Shown in pieces: positions 19,369-29,120 of a stretch of 64,000 nt of DNA. The notes under the pieces are model-generated. The model was not told the origin of the DNA, did no database searches, and worked only from the letters and a program-made list of their open reading frames with translations. Position 1 is the stretch's first letter, and the number at the start of each line of letters is the position of its first letter. Source of the DNA: an uncultured Clostridia bacterium (GTDB lineage: Bacteria; Bacillota; Clostridia; Lachnospirales; CAG-274); contig CANRHR010000002.1 of assembly GCA_947630475.1 (NCBI GenBank), positions 62,001 to 126,000 of the forward strand, written 5' to 3'. The translations under genes and the position numbers were made by a program.

Positions 19369-20793
19369 ATGGTTAACAATGAAAAGCAGACTTCAGCAGC
19401 ATTTAAAACATCAATAAAAATGCCGGCATTGATTGCGGCTGCAGTTTTTGCGGTTTTGGCTGTATGCTATGGAGGCGTTGCTTTGTTTTTAAACAATAAA
19501 TTCTGCATAGGAACAGTTATCAATAATATAAACTGCTCTGCAAAAACAGTTGAAGAGGCTGAGGGGCTTATTTCTCAAATGGCTGATAATTACGCCTTAA
19601 CAATAGAGGAGAGAAACGATAAAACGGAAACTATATCTTCCGACGAAATTGGTCTTAAAATAGATGTAAATGACAGCCTTAATAAAATTTTGGATTCTCA
19701 AAAATCTTATAAATGGGGCATTTATCTTCTTAAAGATAACAGTAACGATGCTGAATTTAAAATTTCATATGACGAAGAAAAATTTAACCAAAAGCTGAAT
19801 TCTTTGGATTGTCTTAACGCTCAGCTTATGGCAGCGCCGGTAAATGCCGATGTTAAATACAATGAAGAAAGCAAAAGTTTTGAAATTACAAAAGAAGATA
19901 ACGGAACTACAGTTAAAAGCGATGAAGTAAAGGAAGCAATAAAAAATTCCATTGAAAATTTTGATAATGCTCTTAATCTTGAAAAAGCCGAGCTTTATAC
20001 AAATGCCGAAATAAAATCTGATGATGAAAGGCTTTTAAGATCGAAAGATGCTATGAATAAATATGCCTTGGTCACTATTACTTATAATTTTGGCGATAAA
20101 ACCGAAGTTGTAAATCATGAAAAAATTAAGGATTGGCTGATAGTTGACGATAAAGGCGAAGTAAGCTTTGATAAAGAAAAGGTTGACGATTTTGTTCAGT
20201 ATTTGGCAAAAACCTACAATACCTTTGGAAAAACAAGAAGCTTTAAAACAAGTTACGGAAGCGTTGTAGAGGTTGCCGGCGGAGATTACGGCTGGTGGCT
20301 TAACAAGGCGGCTGAAAGCGATTCGCTTATTGCCGCCATAAAGGAATGCAAGGATATAGTTAAACAGCCCGTTTATCTTCAGACGGCAAATAACTACAGC
20401 GATAATGACATAGGCAATACATATGCCGAGGTAAACCTTGGCACACAGCATATGTATTTTTACAAAGACGGCAAAAAAGTTTTTGAATCGGATTTTGTAT
20501 CCGGCAGACCGTCTACAAATCATGCTACGCCGCTCGGTACATATTCCGTTACATATAAAGAGCTTGATGCAACGCTTAGAGGGGCAAATTATGCAACGCC
20601 CGTTAAATATTGGATGCCGTTTAATTATGATGTGGGTTTTCATGACGCCCCATGGCAGTCTGCTTTCGGCGGAAAAAGATATCTTACTCATGGTTCTCAC
20701 GGATGCATAAATCTTCCTTCCGAAGCCGCAAAAACGCTTTATTCTTATATTTCAAAGGGCGATGCCGTTGTTGTTTATAATTACGTTCCGTAA
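19369..20793 (+). CDS. Membrane-anchored L,D-transpeptidase (YkuD) with PG-binding region
   Basis: A peptidoglycan cross-linking enzyme. A single N-terminal transmembrane helix (about 18-40) anchors an extracytoplasmic region. Its middle part (about 60-310) resembles the PG_binding_4 type modules common before YkuD domains. The catalytic YkuD domain begins near residue 345 (YAEVNLGTQHMYFYKDG) and ends with THGSHGCINLP, in which Cys446 is the expected nucleophile and the preceding His its partner. Such enzymes form 3-3 cross-links in place of the penicillin-sensitive 4-3 links. The gene has its own promoter (19305-19333) and terminator (20853-20888), so it appears monocistronic. Confidence 0.9.
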   Translation: MVNNEKQTSAAFKTSIKMPALIAAAVFAVLAVCYGGVALFLNNKFCIGTVINNINCSAKTVEEAEGLISQMADNYALTIEERNDKTETISSDEIGLKIDVNDSLNKILDSQKSYKWGIYLLKDNSNDAEFKISYDEEKFNQKLNSLDCLNAQLMAAPVNADVKYNEESKSFEITKEDNGTTVKSDEVKEAIKNSIENFDNALNLEKAELYTNAEIKSDDERLLRSKDAMNKYALVTITYNFGDKTEVVNHEKIKDWLIVDDKGEVSFDKEKVDDFVQYLAKTYNTFGKTRSFKTSYGSVVEVAGGDYGWWLNKAAESDSLIAAIKECKDIVKQPVYLQTANNYSDNDIGNTYAEVNLGTQHMYFYKDGKKVFESDFVSGRPSTNHATPLGTYSVTYKELDATLRGANYATPVKYWMPFNYDVGFHDAPWQSAFGGKRYLTHGSHGCINLPSEAAKTLYSYISKGDAVVVYNYVP

Positions 20794-20852
20794 AAATAAA
20801 AAAACTTATTCGGCGGCCTTAAAACTATTAAATTTAATATGTTGACAGCCTT

Positions 20853-20888
20853 AGACGGAGCTTATACCTTAAGTCCGTCTATTTTTTT
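20853..20888 (+). terminator. Rho-independent terminator after the L,D-transpeptidase gene
   Basis: AGACGGA at 20853-20859 pairs with TCCGTCT at 20874-20880 and is followed by A and seven T. Confidence 0.8.
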
Positions 20889-21048
20889 GTTTGCTTGATA
20901 AAAATTTTCGTAATATTTGTTAAAAGCTTAAGAATAAAATCCTTTTTTTTGAGCCTAATTTAATAGTCGGCTTGAACAAAATTATTTTCTTTTGTTAAAA
21001 TTACTAATTTTTTATAAAAAAACTCTTCCCTTTTATTTAATTTTTTGT

Positions 21049-21131
21049 TATAATGTTCTCAAGAGTAGAAAAAACGGATTTGGTTATTTTTAAAAACTAT
21101 AAAAAATCCAATCCGCTTCGTTTTTAAATTT
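21049..21131 (+). promoter_or_regulatory. Promoter and attenuator-like hairpin ahead of the ABC importer operon
   Basis: The 404-bp gap 20794-21197 holds no gene. A clear -10 TATAAT is at 21049-21054, but the -35 is poor. About 12 nt later the transcript could form a long stem: ACGGATTTGG near 21070 pairs with CCAATCCG near 21107, and the flanking A-run pairs with the T-run ending near 21126. The T-rich end gives it the look of a terminator or attenuator placed before the binding-protein gene. Confidence 0.45.
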
Positions 21132-21197
21132 ATTTTTGGCATATTTGCAAAATAAATTTATACAATATGACCTATTACCCTATAAAGGAGGATTTTT

Positions 21198-22730
21198 ATG
21201 AAAAAGAATATCATTTTAAAAGCAGCTACTGTTGCAGTTGCTTTAATGATGGCTTCAAGCTTTCTGACTGCCTGCGGAAGCGAACAGGGCGCAGCGGCAA
21301 TTAATGATTTGCCTCTTGATGATACCTGCGTTGACGGAGTCGCAAAGCCTGAAAAAATCATTATGATGGTTGATACCTTTATGAAGGTTGAAAACCGTGA
21401 AGTAGGCGGAAAAGATGTTGTTTGTGAGGAATACAAAAAGAAAACAGGCATAGATCTTGAAATCGAGATGCCTTCTCACAACCAATATTATGAAAAAGTA
21501 AACCTTTCTTTTGCAAGCGGAAATGTTCCGAATGTTATAGAGCTTGGTTCAACTTATTATCCGAATTACTCAGCATACGGCGCTTTATGGGATATGACAG
21601 ATGCATATGAATCATCAACGGCACCTATGAAAAGCATTATTGATGAACAGTTTGTTGATGCTTTGAGAATTGGAGATGAAGGCAACAAGAGGCTCTATGG
21701 CTTCCCGATGGCAAGAGGAAACGGAACAATTACTTATGTAAGAGGAGATTGGATGAAAGAACTTGGTATATCCGATCCTAAAAATTATGACGATTTTATC
21801 AATATGCTTGAAAAATTCAAGACAATTGAAGATTGCTATGCGCCATTAACGGTAGCAGGCTTTATAAACAGCGAATCTCCTTATAACCAATATTTAAAGG
21901 AATTTTACTGGGATGCAGATCCTCACTTCTACTATGACGATAATGAGAAAAAATATGTTGACGGTATGAGCCAGCCCGCTATGAAAGATGCATTGAAAAG
22001 ATTAAGAGATGCATACGAAAAAGGCCTTATTGACAGACAGGCGGTTACAAATTCAACTGCAGACTGCCGAAATAAATTTAATACAGGCCATGCAGGCTGC
22101 TTTAACTATTGGGCAGGAGCATGGAACAAGACTCTTGAGCAGAATATGTCAAATCTTACCAAAAAAGGAAATGAAGATGTTGTAAAGCCTCTCGCTCCTA
22201 TTGTGGAAACACAGTATGTTGAAAGACCGCCTACAGCTATGTCTATAACCTCAAAGACAAAAAATCCTTTGGGCGTTTATAAATATCTTATAGAGTATTC
22301 TCATGACGGCGGCGAAGGACAGATGCTCTTTACTCATGGTGTTGAGGGAGAAAACAACGGAAAAGAAAAGACAGGACATTGGAAAAATGAAAACGGCAAA
22401 ATTGTAGCTCTTCCATATTTCTCATCAGAGAATCTTGTTGAGAAGGTTTATTATTCACCGGAGCTTACAATAACAGAGTGGAACGATCCTATTGAGGCAG
22501 ATCATGAGGTTGTAAACTCAAGCAAGATATTCAGAGAAAATTCTTATATGGTTCCTGTTCCTAAGACATCAGATGAAATGTCAGATGCTCTTCCGGAGCT
22601 TGATACGGTAAGAAAAGAAGTTATTTCAAAAATTGTTACCGGCGTTACTGGTATCGATGACGGAATAAAAGAATATGAAACAAGAGCCGCAGAAGAAATT
22701 GAGATTATATTAAATGCATTAAACAGCTAA
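21198..22730 (+). CDS. Extracellular solute-binding lipoprotein of a pectin-oligosaccharide ABC importer
   Basis: A 510-residue substrate-binding protein for a carbohydrate ABC transporter. The lipobox LTAC with Cys26 shows lipid attachment outside the membrane. The body has the family 1 carbohydrate-binding fold, with ASGNVPNVIELGSTYYPNYSAYGALWDMT and SITSKTKNPLGVYKYLIEYS. It resembles the large binding proteins paired with LplB/YtcP permeases. A strong AAAGGAGG site precedes the ATG, and two permease genes follow at 33 bp and 18 bp gaps. Downstream pectinase genes suggest oligogalacturonate or rhamnogalacturonan oligomers as substrate, which is inference. It is probably the most highly expressed gene of the operon. 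Confidence 0.9.
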   Translation: MKKNIILKAATVAVALMMASSFLTACGSEQGAAAINDLPLDDTCVDGVAKPEKIIMMVDTFMKVENREVGGKDVVCEEYKKKTGIDLEIEMPSHNQYYEKVNLSFASGNVPNVIELGSTYYPNYSAYGALWDMTDAYESSTAPMKSIIDEQFVDALRIGDEGNKRLYGFPMARGNGTITYVRGDWMKELGISDPKNYDDFINMLEKFKTIEDCYAPLTVAGFINSESPYNQYLKEFYWDADPHFYYDDNEKKYVDGMSQPAMKDALKRLRDAYEKGLIDRQAVTNSTADCRNKFNTGHAGCFNYWAGAWNKTLEQNMSNLTKKGNEDVVKPLAPIVETQYVERPPTAMSITSKTKNPLGVYKYLIEYSHDGGEGQMLFTHGVEGENNGKEKTGHWKNENGKIVALPYFSSENLVEKVYYSPELTITEWNDPIEADHEVVNSSKIFRENSYMVPVPKTSDEMSDALPELDTVRKEVISKIVTGVTGIDDGIKEYETRAAEEIEIILNALNS

Positions 22731-22763
22731 TAGGCTAAAAAATTAAGAAAGGGTGGTTGTCGA

Positions 22764-23714
22764 ATGGCAAATACAGCTAAATCAGGCGCCATGAGTGATA
22801 AAAACAAAACCAGCGCCAGAATAATAAGATATAGTCCGTTTTATGTTATGTTTACACCTGTTTTGATTATTTTGATCTTATTTTACTATCTTCCTATATT
22901 AGGTCTTAGATGGTCTTTGTATAAGTTCAACCCGTTTATTCCGGAGCCTGTTTATATCGGCTTTGAAAACTTTATGACATTGTTTAAATCCGCACGTTTC
23001 TGGGCGGCTTTCAGCAATACTTTGGTACTTAGTATAGTAAACCTTTGTCTTTCTATGATTTTCTCTGTAGGCATTGCGCTTCTTATAAACGAGATAGGTC
23101 ATGCATTGGCAAAGAAGTTTGTTCAGACTGTAATTTATCTTCCTCACTTCCTTTCATGGGTTGTTGTTGCCGGTATATTTGCTCTTATATTGTCAGTTGA
23201 AGGACAAACAGGCGGATTTGTAAACACAATTTTAATCAAGCTTCATTTGATTGATGAGCCTGTTTACTGGCTTACAGAAAAGAAAGCATGGAGATTGATA
23301 TGGTATATTGCAAACCGTTGGAAAGAAACAGGCTGGGGTACTATTATATTCCTTGCAGCTGTTACCGGTATAAGCCCCGATCTTTATGAAGCGGCGGAAA
23401 TCGACGGCGCAGGAAAGCTTAAGCAGGTTTGGTATATCACAATCCCAAGCCTTATGGAAACAATTCTTGTTGTATTCATTCTTAACCTTGCAAAGGTTAT
23501 GAACGTTTTCGAATCTGTATTCGTTATGTACAATGAAATGGTTTACGATGTATCTGATGTTATCCAGACATATACATATCGTGTAGGTCTTCAGGGTGGT
23601 GCAAACTATGGTTATTCAACAGCCGTAGGTATATTTAAATCAGTTATATCTCTTATCTTAGTTTCAGCCGCTAACTATACAAGCGGTAAAATCCGTGGTA
23701 GAGGTATTATATAG
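22764..23714 (+). CDS. ABC sugar permease, LplB/YteP type
   Basis: A 316-residue inner-membrane permease with about six transmembrane helices after a short cytoplasmic N terminus. The EAA loop that contacts the ATPase is EAAEIDGAGKLKQVWYITIP. The sequence IGFENFMTLFKSARFWAAFSNTL is typical of the LplB/YteP branch. It lies between the binding protein and the second permease. No ATPase gene is in the cluster; in B. subtilis the comparable YtcQ-YteP-YtcP rhamnogalacturonan importer is energised by the shared ATPase MsmX, and the same may hold here. Confidence 0.92.
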   Translation: MANTAKSGAMSDKNKTSARIIRYSPFYVMFTPVLIILILFYYLPILGLRWSLYKFNPFIPEPVYIGFENFMTLFKSARFWAAFSNTLVLSIVNLCLSMIFSVGIALLINEIGHALAKKFVQTVIYLPHFLSWVVVAGIFALILSVEGQTGGFVNTILIKLHLIDEPVYWLTEKKAWRLIWYIANRWKETGWGTIIFLAAVTGISPDLYEAAEIDGAGKLKQVWYITIPSLMETILVVFILNLAKVMNVFESVFVMYNEMVYDVSDVIQTYTYRVGLQGGANYGYSTAVGIFKSVISLILVSAANYTSGKIRGRGII

Positions 23715-23732
23715 AAAGGAGATATATGAAAT

Positions 23733-24596
23733 ATGAGACAGAAATTTAGTTTCAGAAAAGAATATAGAGGAAGAACTATATTTGTTATCTTAAATACTGT
23801 GTTTTTTATCTTCATTATGGCATGTATGCTTATTCCTGTAATTAAGGTTTTGGTTGACTCATTGGATGCCAATCCTGCTTATGGTATGAATTTTTGGCCA
23901 ACTCAGTTTACTCTTGATGCTTATATAATTATTTTGTCAAAAACTGAATTGTATTTGCCGTTTTTGATTTCTATTCAAAATACTTTGCTGGGAACATTCG
24001 TAGGTCTTGCTATTGCTTGTATCGGCGCTTATATCCTTATTCAAAAGGAGATGCCCGGTGTTAGATTGTTCAGCTATATGTTTATGTTCACAATGATCTT
24101 TAACGGCGGTCTTCTTCCTACATACCTCGTTGTAAGAGATTTAGGATTGCTGAATACTTGCTGGTCAGTTGTTTTGACAATAGCAATGAACGTTTACAAT
24201 CTCGTTCTTATGAGAAACTTCTTTGAGCAGATACCTGCCAGCTTATTTGAAGCGGCTGAAATAGACGGCTGCAGTCCGTTCGGTATATTCATTAAGATTG
24301 TACTTCCGCTTTCAAAACCGGCTTTGGCTTCAATCGGTCTTTTCTATGCCGTTGCTGCTTGGAGTGAATACTTCCATTATGTATTGTATATAACTGATAA
24401 CAACAAATTTAACTTCCAAGTTAAATTACGTTCATTGATTTTGGATGGCGAGTCTTTATCAGGTGACTATGCAGTTAATGTTGAAACAATTAAAAATGCG
24501 TCTATCATAGTTGCTATACTTCCGTTTATGTTTATTTATCCATTCTGCCAGAGATACTTTATTTCAGGTGTAACAATGGGTGCTGTTAAGGAATAA
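23733..24596 (+). CDS. ABC sugar permease, YtcP/CarB type
   Basis: A 287-residue second permease subunit with about six transmembrane helices. The EAA motif is EAAEIDGCSPFGIFIKIVLP. The N-terminal segment places the first helix directly after a short basic tail (FRKEYRGRTIF), and FWPTQFTLDAYIIIL is typical of the YtcP/CarB branch. A ribosome site AAAGGAG precedes the ATG. It pairs with the LplB-type permease 18 bp upstream to form the channel. A strong terminator hairpin follows at 24610-24653, so the hydrolase genes downstream may be separately transcribed. Confidence 0.92.
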   Translation: MRQKFSFRKEYRGRTIFVILNTVFFIFIMACMLIPVIKVLVDSLDANPAYGMNFWPTQFTLDAYIIILSKTELYLPFLISIQNTLLGTFVGLAIACIGAYILIQKEMPGVRLFSYMFMFTMIFNGGLLPTYLVVRDLGLLNTCWSVVLTIAMNVYNLVLMRNFFEQIPASLFEAAEIDGCSPFGIFIKIVLPLSKPALASIGLFYAVAAWSEYFHYVLYITDNNKFNFQVKLRSLILDGESLSGDYAVNVETIKNASIIVAILPFMFIYPFCQRYFISGVTMGAVKE

Positions 24597-24609
24597 GACG
24601 CTGGAAGAA

Positions 24610-24653
24610 AATAACTTCGTCGGCAGAGTTATGTGCTCTGTGGCGAAGTTATT
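24610..24653 (+). terminator. Strong hairpin after the importer genes
   Basis: AATAACTTCG at 24610-24619 pairs perfectly with 24644-24653, and an inner CAGAG/CTCTG stem sits inside. There is no long T-run. A TTGACA at 24661 and a TATAAT at 24687 follow with a 20-bp spacer, which is too long for a confident promoter call. Confidence 0.6.
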
Positions 24654-24783
24654 CTTATAATTGACATTTTTTTATTAAATAAAGATTATAATAAACGTTT
24701 TTTATAACAGAGATAATAAAAATTTATTTTTAGATAAGGTTTTAAGCCATAGATTATAATTGATACAGCGGAGGTTAATTTTT

Positions 24784-25728
24784 ATGGATAAAAAGGTTTT
24801 GGTTGTAGATAAAAACGGTGAAGGAGATTTTTTGACTGTTGCAGATGCTCTGTGTGCAGCGCCTATAAATGGAGGCTGTAAAATTTATATAAAAAACGGT
24901 GTTTATAAAGAAAAACTTATTGTTGATAAGCCCAATGTATTTATCGAGGGCGAAGATATAAAAAATACGATTTTAACATATGATGATGGGGCTTTTATGA
25001 AAGATGAAACAGGAGAAGCTATAGGTACATTTAAAACGGCTTCGCTTCATATATTGAGAAGCGCAGAGGGCTTTAGGGCGGAAAATTTAACTATTCAAAA
25101 CAGTGCCGGAATGGGCGATGTTGTAGGTCAGGCAGTTGCGTTATATCTTGATTGTGATAAAGCAGTTATTAAAAATTGCCGCCTTTTGGCAAGACAGGAT
25201 ACTCTTTTGACTGCGCCGATGCATGAAGATACAGCAAAAGATCCTACGATATTAAATCGTCAGTTTTTTGAAAAATGCTATATTGAGGGTGATGTTGATT
25301 TTATATTCGGAGGGGCATCTGCCGTATTTAAAGATTGTGAAATTTTTTCACTCGACAGGGGCAAAGAGATAAACGGATATGTAACCGCTGCTTGTACTTC
25401 TGAAAAAATAAAATACGGATATGTTTTTGTAAACTGCAGACTTACGTCAAATGCAGGAGAAAAAACAGTATATCTTGGCAGACCTTGGCGAGAGTTTGCC
25501 AAAACAGTTTTTATTGAATGTGAGTTTGGCAAGCATATTTATGAAAGCGGATTCAGCGTTTGGAATGATACACAAAGACATAAAACCTGCTATTATGCAC
25601 AATACAAATGTTTTGGTGACGGGGCTTGCGAGGATAAGGCTGTAGGCTGGTCACATATTTTAAATGATGAAGACGCTAAAGAATATACCTTAGAAAATAT
25701 ATTCGGCGATTGGATTCCGGAAAAATGA
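24784..25728 (+). CDS. Leaderless (cytoplasmic) pectin methylesterase, CE8
   Basis: Removes methyl esters from galacturonate units. This 314-residue protein is a CE8 right-handed beta-helix: AVALYLDCDKAVIKNCRLLARQDTLL carries the QD pair (about residues 138-139), DVDFIFGGA carries the second catalytic Asp (about 170), and LGRPWRE carries the substrate-binding Arg/Trp (about 233-236). There is no signal peptide, so it should act in the cytoplasm on imported methylated oligomers. CGGAGG lies 9 nt before ATG 24784; the frame opens 8 codons earlier but that start lacks a ribosome site. It is the first of four catabolic genes and follows the importer. Confidence 0.93.
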   Translation: MDKKVLVVDKNGEGDFLTVADALCAAPINGGCKIYIKNGVYKEKLIVDKPNVFIEGEDIKNTILTYDDGAFMKDETGEAIGTFKTASLHILRSAEGFRAENLTIQNSAGMGDVVGQAVALYLDCDKAVIKNCRLLARQDTLLTAPMHEDTAKDPTILNRQFFEKCYIEGDVDFIFGGASAVFKDCEIFSLDRGKEINGYVTAACTSEKIKYGYVFVNCRLTSNAGEKTVYLGRPWREFAKTVFIECEFGKHIYESGFSVWNDTQRHKTCYYAQYKCFGDGACEDKAVGWSHILNDEDAKEYTLENIFGDWIPEK

Positions 25729-25765
25729 TGATTAATTGAGTGATTAATTGAGGAGCGATTGTTTG

Positions 25766-26797
25766 ATGGATTTTTCAATAAAGCAATTTTTATACGATAA
25801 ATTTGACGAACAATATAGAAGCATTGGCTTTAGCTGCATCAGTATTGATGAGCATATGCGTTGGAAAGAAATGATTAAAAAAGAGCTTTCCGAGATTTCA
25901 GGAATCAATAAAATGAATGGCTGCCCTTTTGATGCGCAAATTGTTGAAAGTGAAAATTTTGATAGTTTTGTAAGAGAAAAAATAATCATAAATACTCAAA
26001 ATAATATCAAAATGCCCGTTTATGTGTTAAGGCCTAAAACAGGCTGCAAAAAGGTTGTTTTGGCTCTGCATGGGCATGGTAGCAATGGCAAAAATTCTCT
26101 TGTCGGTATAGTTGACGATGCTTTGAAAGAAAGATTTGAGCATGTCAATTATAGTTATGCTTTAGATTTGGTTAAGATGGGATTTACAGTTTACGTTCCT
26201 GATTTATGCGGTGCGGGGGAAAGAAGAGAGGAAAAGGAATCCGGCTGTGAAAATGTTGATAAATCGTCTTGCAATAATTTAAATTTTGCTCTTATATCTC
26301 TAGGCTTAAGTCTTGTTGGGATTATAACTTACGACCTTATTCGTCTTTTAGATTATATACAAACTGATACAGGCTGCAAGAATGTATGTTGTGTTGGTTT
26401 TTCGGGAGGAGCTTTGTCTGCTCTGTGGCTTTCTGTGTTTGATGCAAGGGTAGATTTGACTGTTGCAAGCGGATATTTTCATGGATTTAGAGATTCGATA
26501 CTTGAAAATAATCTTTGCGGCTGTAATTTTGTGCCTAAGCTATGGCAAAAATTGGATTGCGGTGATTTGGGCGCCGCTATTGCCCCAAGAAAACTTATTG
26601 TTGAAACCGGCAATAAAGACGAGCTTAACGGAAAAAGAAGGCTTGAAAATGTTTATCCCCAAATAGAAATTGTCAAAAAAGCATTTAAACTTTATAACAA
26701 AGAAGATAATTTTAATTTTATAATCTGTGACGGCGATCATAAATGGTATGGCTCTGCTTATGATTTAATAAAAAAATGGGGTGAAAATATTGATTGA
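25766..26797 (+). CDS. Alpha/beta hydrolase, probable carbohydrate esterase
   Basis: A 343-residue cytoplasmic alpha/beta-hydrolase with a dienelactone-hydrolase or acetyl-esterase-like layout. The oxyanion segment LALHGHGSNGK is near residue 102, the nucleophile elbow GFSGGAL has Ser at about 213, a candidate acid Asp is in ETGNKDEL (about 285), and the His is in CDGDHKWYG (about 325). A GAGGAG site supports ATG 25766 rather than the longer frame start at 25748. It lies between the pectinesterase and the rhamnogalacturonan-lyase-like gene, whose start overlaps its end by 8 bp. This points to deacetylation or other de-esterification of pectin fragments; the exact substrate is not known. Confidence 0.75.
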   Translation: MDFSIKQFLYDKFDEQYRSIGFSCISIDEHMRWKEMIKKELSEISGINKMNGCPFDAQIVESENFDSFVREKIIINTQNNIKMPVYVLRPKTGCKKVVLALHGHGSNGKNSLVGIVDDALKERFEHVNYSYALDLVKMGFTVYVPDLCGAGERREEKESGCENVDKSSCNNLNFALISLGLSLVGIITYDLIRLLDYIQTDTGCKNVCCVGFSGGALSALWLSVFDARVDLTVASGYFHGFRDSILENNLCGCNFVPKLWQKLDCGDLGAAIAPRKLIVETGNKDELNGKRRLENVYPQIEIVKKAFKLYNKEDNFNFIICDGDHKWYGSAYDLIKKWGENID

Positions 26798-29003
26798 AAT
26801 TTATTTTGAGCGCCTTTCTAATTTTAAAAGAAAAGAGCCTGTAACCGTGGCTGTTCCGTTTAAAAAAGGATATCTTAAAGATGTTAATTTAATAAAAATA
26901 AGCGACGGACAAAATGATGTTGAAAGCCAAAGCTCTGTAACGGCAAGCTGGGATGACGGCTCTGTTAAATGGGCATTGATAAAGTTTTTTGCAGAGCTTG
27001 ACGGTAAAAACGACAAAAAATATTTTTGCGATATTAACAAAAATGTTTCTGATGAAAAAAGCTGCATATCTGTTCTAAAAGAAGAGGATAAGCTTGTTAT
27101 AGACAATGGCAGGCTTATGATTAAGCTTAATAATAATGGAAGTATTTTTAATTATATAAAAAATGATAAAGATGAGTATTTTCAAAATGATATAGTCGGT
27201 CCTATATTAAATGATAAATTTTGTGCCGTTATTACAGATGAGTTTAAAATTATTGAAAATGGGCCTGTTTCGCTTATTGTTGAGGCAAAAGGAAAACATT
27301 TTGACGATAAAGGCAGCTCTTTATTGGATTTTATAGTTAATATACAAATTTTTAAAGACTGCGATTGGATAAAATTCGATTATCGCATTATAAATAAAGA
27401 AAATGTCGACAGTATTTTGATTAACAGTTTGGAGTTTGTTATTAATAAAAGAGGTGAAAATAACAGACTTATTTCAGGAAAATCCAATTACAGAACGGCT
27501 TTCACAGAAGATAATGAAAAAATTTACAGCGAGATAAATGCACAAGACCTTATTTACGAGGCTAATGAGCATTTTCCGGAAGTTTTCTATGGTACGTTTT
27601 TTGGAGCCGTTTCGGGAAATAATGGCGGAATATGTGCTACTGTTTATCAGGCTCATCAAAATTTTCCCAAAGCATTTGATATTAATAAAAATAAGCTTAA
27701 AATACAACTCGTTCCTCAAAAAAGTGATATAAATATTAAGTATTACAGAGGTATGGTAAAAAATCATACAATTTATCTCCATTTTTACAAACCCAATACA
27801 GATAAAAATGAACTTAATTTAAGAAGCTTACAGTTTCAAATGCCTGATAGAGGTATGATTGACAGTGATGTTTACAAACAATCCGAGGTATTTCCAGATT
27901 TCTTCCTCGATGAATCCGAAAAGATATATACAATAGAAAATGCTTTAACCAAAAGAATGGATATGAGAGGAAAGGCATACGGTATTCTTCATTGGGGAGA
28001 TTCTCCCGATATGCATTATACAGAGCAGGGAAGGGGAAACGGAAAACTTGTATGGACAAATAATGAGTATGATTTTCCTCATACTGCAATGCTTATGTAT
28101 GCAAGGACCCCTGAAAGGCGTTATTTTGATTACATGTGTACTGCCGCAAGGCATTGGATGGATATAGATGTGTGCTGCTCAAGCGATGATGAACTTAGGC
28201 AAGGCGCTCAGATTATACACAGCGCAGATCATATAAGCGGAAAGGCAGAGATAAGCCATGAATGGGTTGAGGGGCTTTTTGATTACTACCATATGACGGG
28301 AGATAAGTTTGCTTATTATACGGCATTGGGAATAGGAGAAAATATTAAAAAGCAGCTTAAACTGCCAAAATATCACAAGGCGGGCGAAATTAACGCAAGA
28401 GAAACAGGCTGGGCGCTTAGGGCATTGGCGGCGCTTTATATAGAAACAAATGATGAAAAATGGCTTGATGAGGCAGAAAATATAGTTTCTCATTTTGAGA
28501 TATGGGAGAAAAAATATGGAGGCTGGCTTGCTCCTTATACAGATCATGCTGTAATAAGAGTGCCTTTTATGATTTCTATTGCCGTTGGCAGTTTAATGAG
28601 GTATTATAATATTAAGCCTGACGATAAAATAAAATCTATGATTTTGAGAGCTGTCGAGGATATGGTTGATAATTGTCTTTTAAAAAACGGGCTGTTTTAT
28701 TATAAAGAGCTTCCAAGCCTCAGAAGAATGGGAAACAATACCACTGTACTTGAAGCTTTGGTATGCGCTTACAATTTTACTGGGGATAAAAAATATTTAA
28801 AAGCAGGGCTTCAAACTTTTAGAAATTATATTTTTGAAAATATAGGCTCAAACTATGGCGCAGGCAAAAAGATTTTTGATGATGCGGTTGTAATTTTAGG
28901 GACAGGCCCGAAGGCTATTGCTCAAAGCTATTATCCGGTTGTAAGCTTTTATACCGCTGCCGTAAGGGCAGGCTTTAAGGATGAATTGATTAAAGACTGT
29001 TAA
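26790..29003 (+). CDS. PL26-like exo-rhamnogalacturonan lyase (YetA/PcRGLX family)
   Basis: A protein of about 738 residues matching the PcRGLX/YetA layout. An N-terminal RIFT-like barrel (VTVAVPFKKGYLKDVNLIKISDGQ, ASWDDGSVKWALIKF) is followed by a central beta region and a C-terminal alpha-toroid rich in Trp/His/Tyr (GILHWGDSPDMHYTEQGRGNG, WVEGLFDYYHMTGDKFAYYTA, NARETGWALRALAALY). The characterised fungal member cleaves rhamnogalacturonan from its end. No signal peptide is present, so action in the cytoplasm is expected. The start is either GTG 26781 or, better placed after the GGGGTG site, TTG 26790, overlapping the previous gene. Translational coupling with the esterase is likely. Confidence 0.8.
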   Translation: MIEIYFERLSNFKRKEPVTVAVPFKKGYLKDVNLIKISDGQNDVESQSSVTASWDDGSVKWALIKFFAELDGKNDKKYFCDINKNVSDEKSCISVLKEEDKLVIDNGRLMIKLNNNGSIFNYIKNDKDEYFQNDIVGPILNDKFCAVITDEFKIIENGPVSLIVEAKGKHFDDKGSSLLDFIVNIQIFKDCDWIKFDYRIINKENVDSILINSLEFVINKRGENNRLISGKSNYRTAFTEDNEKIYSEINAQDLIYEANEHFPEVFYGTFFGAVSGNNGGICATVYQAHQNFPKAFDINKNKLKIQLVPQKSDINIKYYRGMVKNHTIYLHFYKPNTDKNELNLRSLQFQMPDRGMIDSDVYKQSEVFPDFFLDESEKIYTIENALTKRMDMRGKAYGILHWGDSPDMHYTEQGRGNGKLVWTNNEYDFPHTAMLMYARTPERRYFDYMCTAARHWMDIDVCCSSDDELRQGAQIIHSADHISGKAEISHEWVEGLFDYYHMTGDKFAYYTALGIGENIKKQLKLPKYHKAGEINARETGWALRALAALYIETNDEKWLDEAENIVSHFEIWEKKYGGWLAPYTDHAVIRVPFMISIAVGSLMRYYNIKPDDKIKSMILRAVEDMVDNCLLKNGLFYYKELPSLRRMGNNTTVLEALVCAYNFTGDKKYLKAGLQTFRNYIFENIGSNYGAGKKIFDDAVVILGTGPKAIAQSYYPVVSFYTAAVRAGFKDELIKDC

Positions 29004-29010
29004 CGGTTTT

Positions 29011-29064
29011 GCCGATCTTAATAAGTGTTAGCCGCTTAAGCAGGCTAGGATTTATCTGTTAGTT
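29011..29064. repeat. Family B repeat, copy 3
   Basis: GCCGATCTTAATAAG, a TAGCC/GGCTA stem, then the tail TTTATCTGTTAGTTAA, which matches copy 1. It sits in the leader of the GH28 gene. A small CTCCCT/AGGGAG stem follows at about 29072-29087. Confidence 0.45.
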
Positions 29065-29120
29065 AAAATAACTCCCTTAACAGGGAGAAATAAATAAAAA
29101 TCATAATAAGGAGGAAAGTT

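Noticed and set aside
20035..20700. 221-residue open frame on the minus strand inside the L,D-transpeptidase gene
   Set aside because: Low-complexity Ile/Cys/Arg-rich translation opposite a clearly conserved gene; an antisense shadow.
24661..24692. Promoter of the cytoplasmic pectinesterase gene (TTGACA/TATAAT)
   Set aside because: Both boxes are perfect but 20 bp apart, too long for a confident call.
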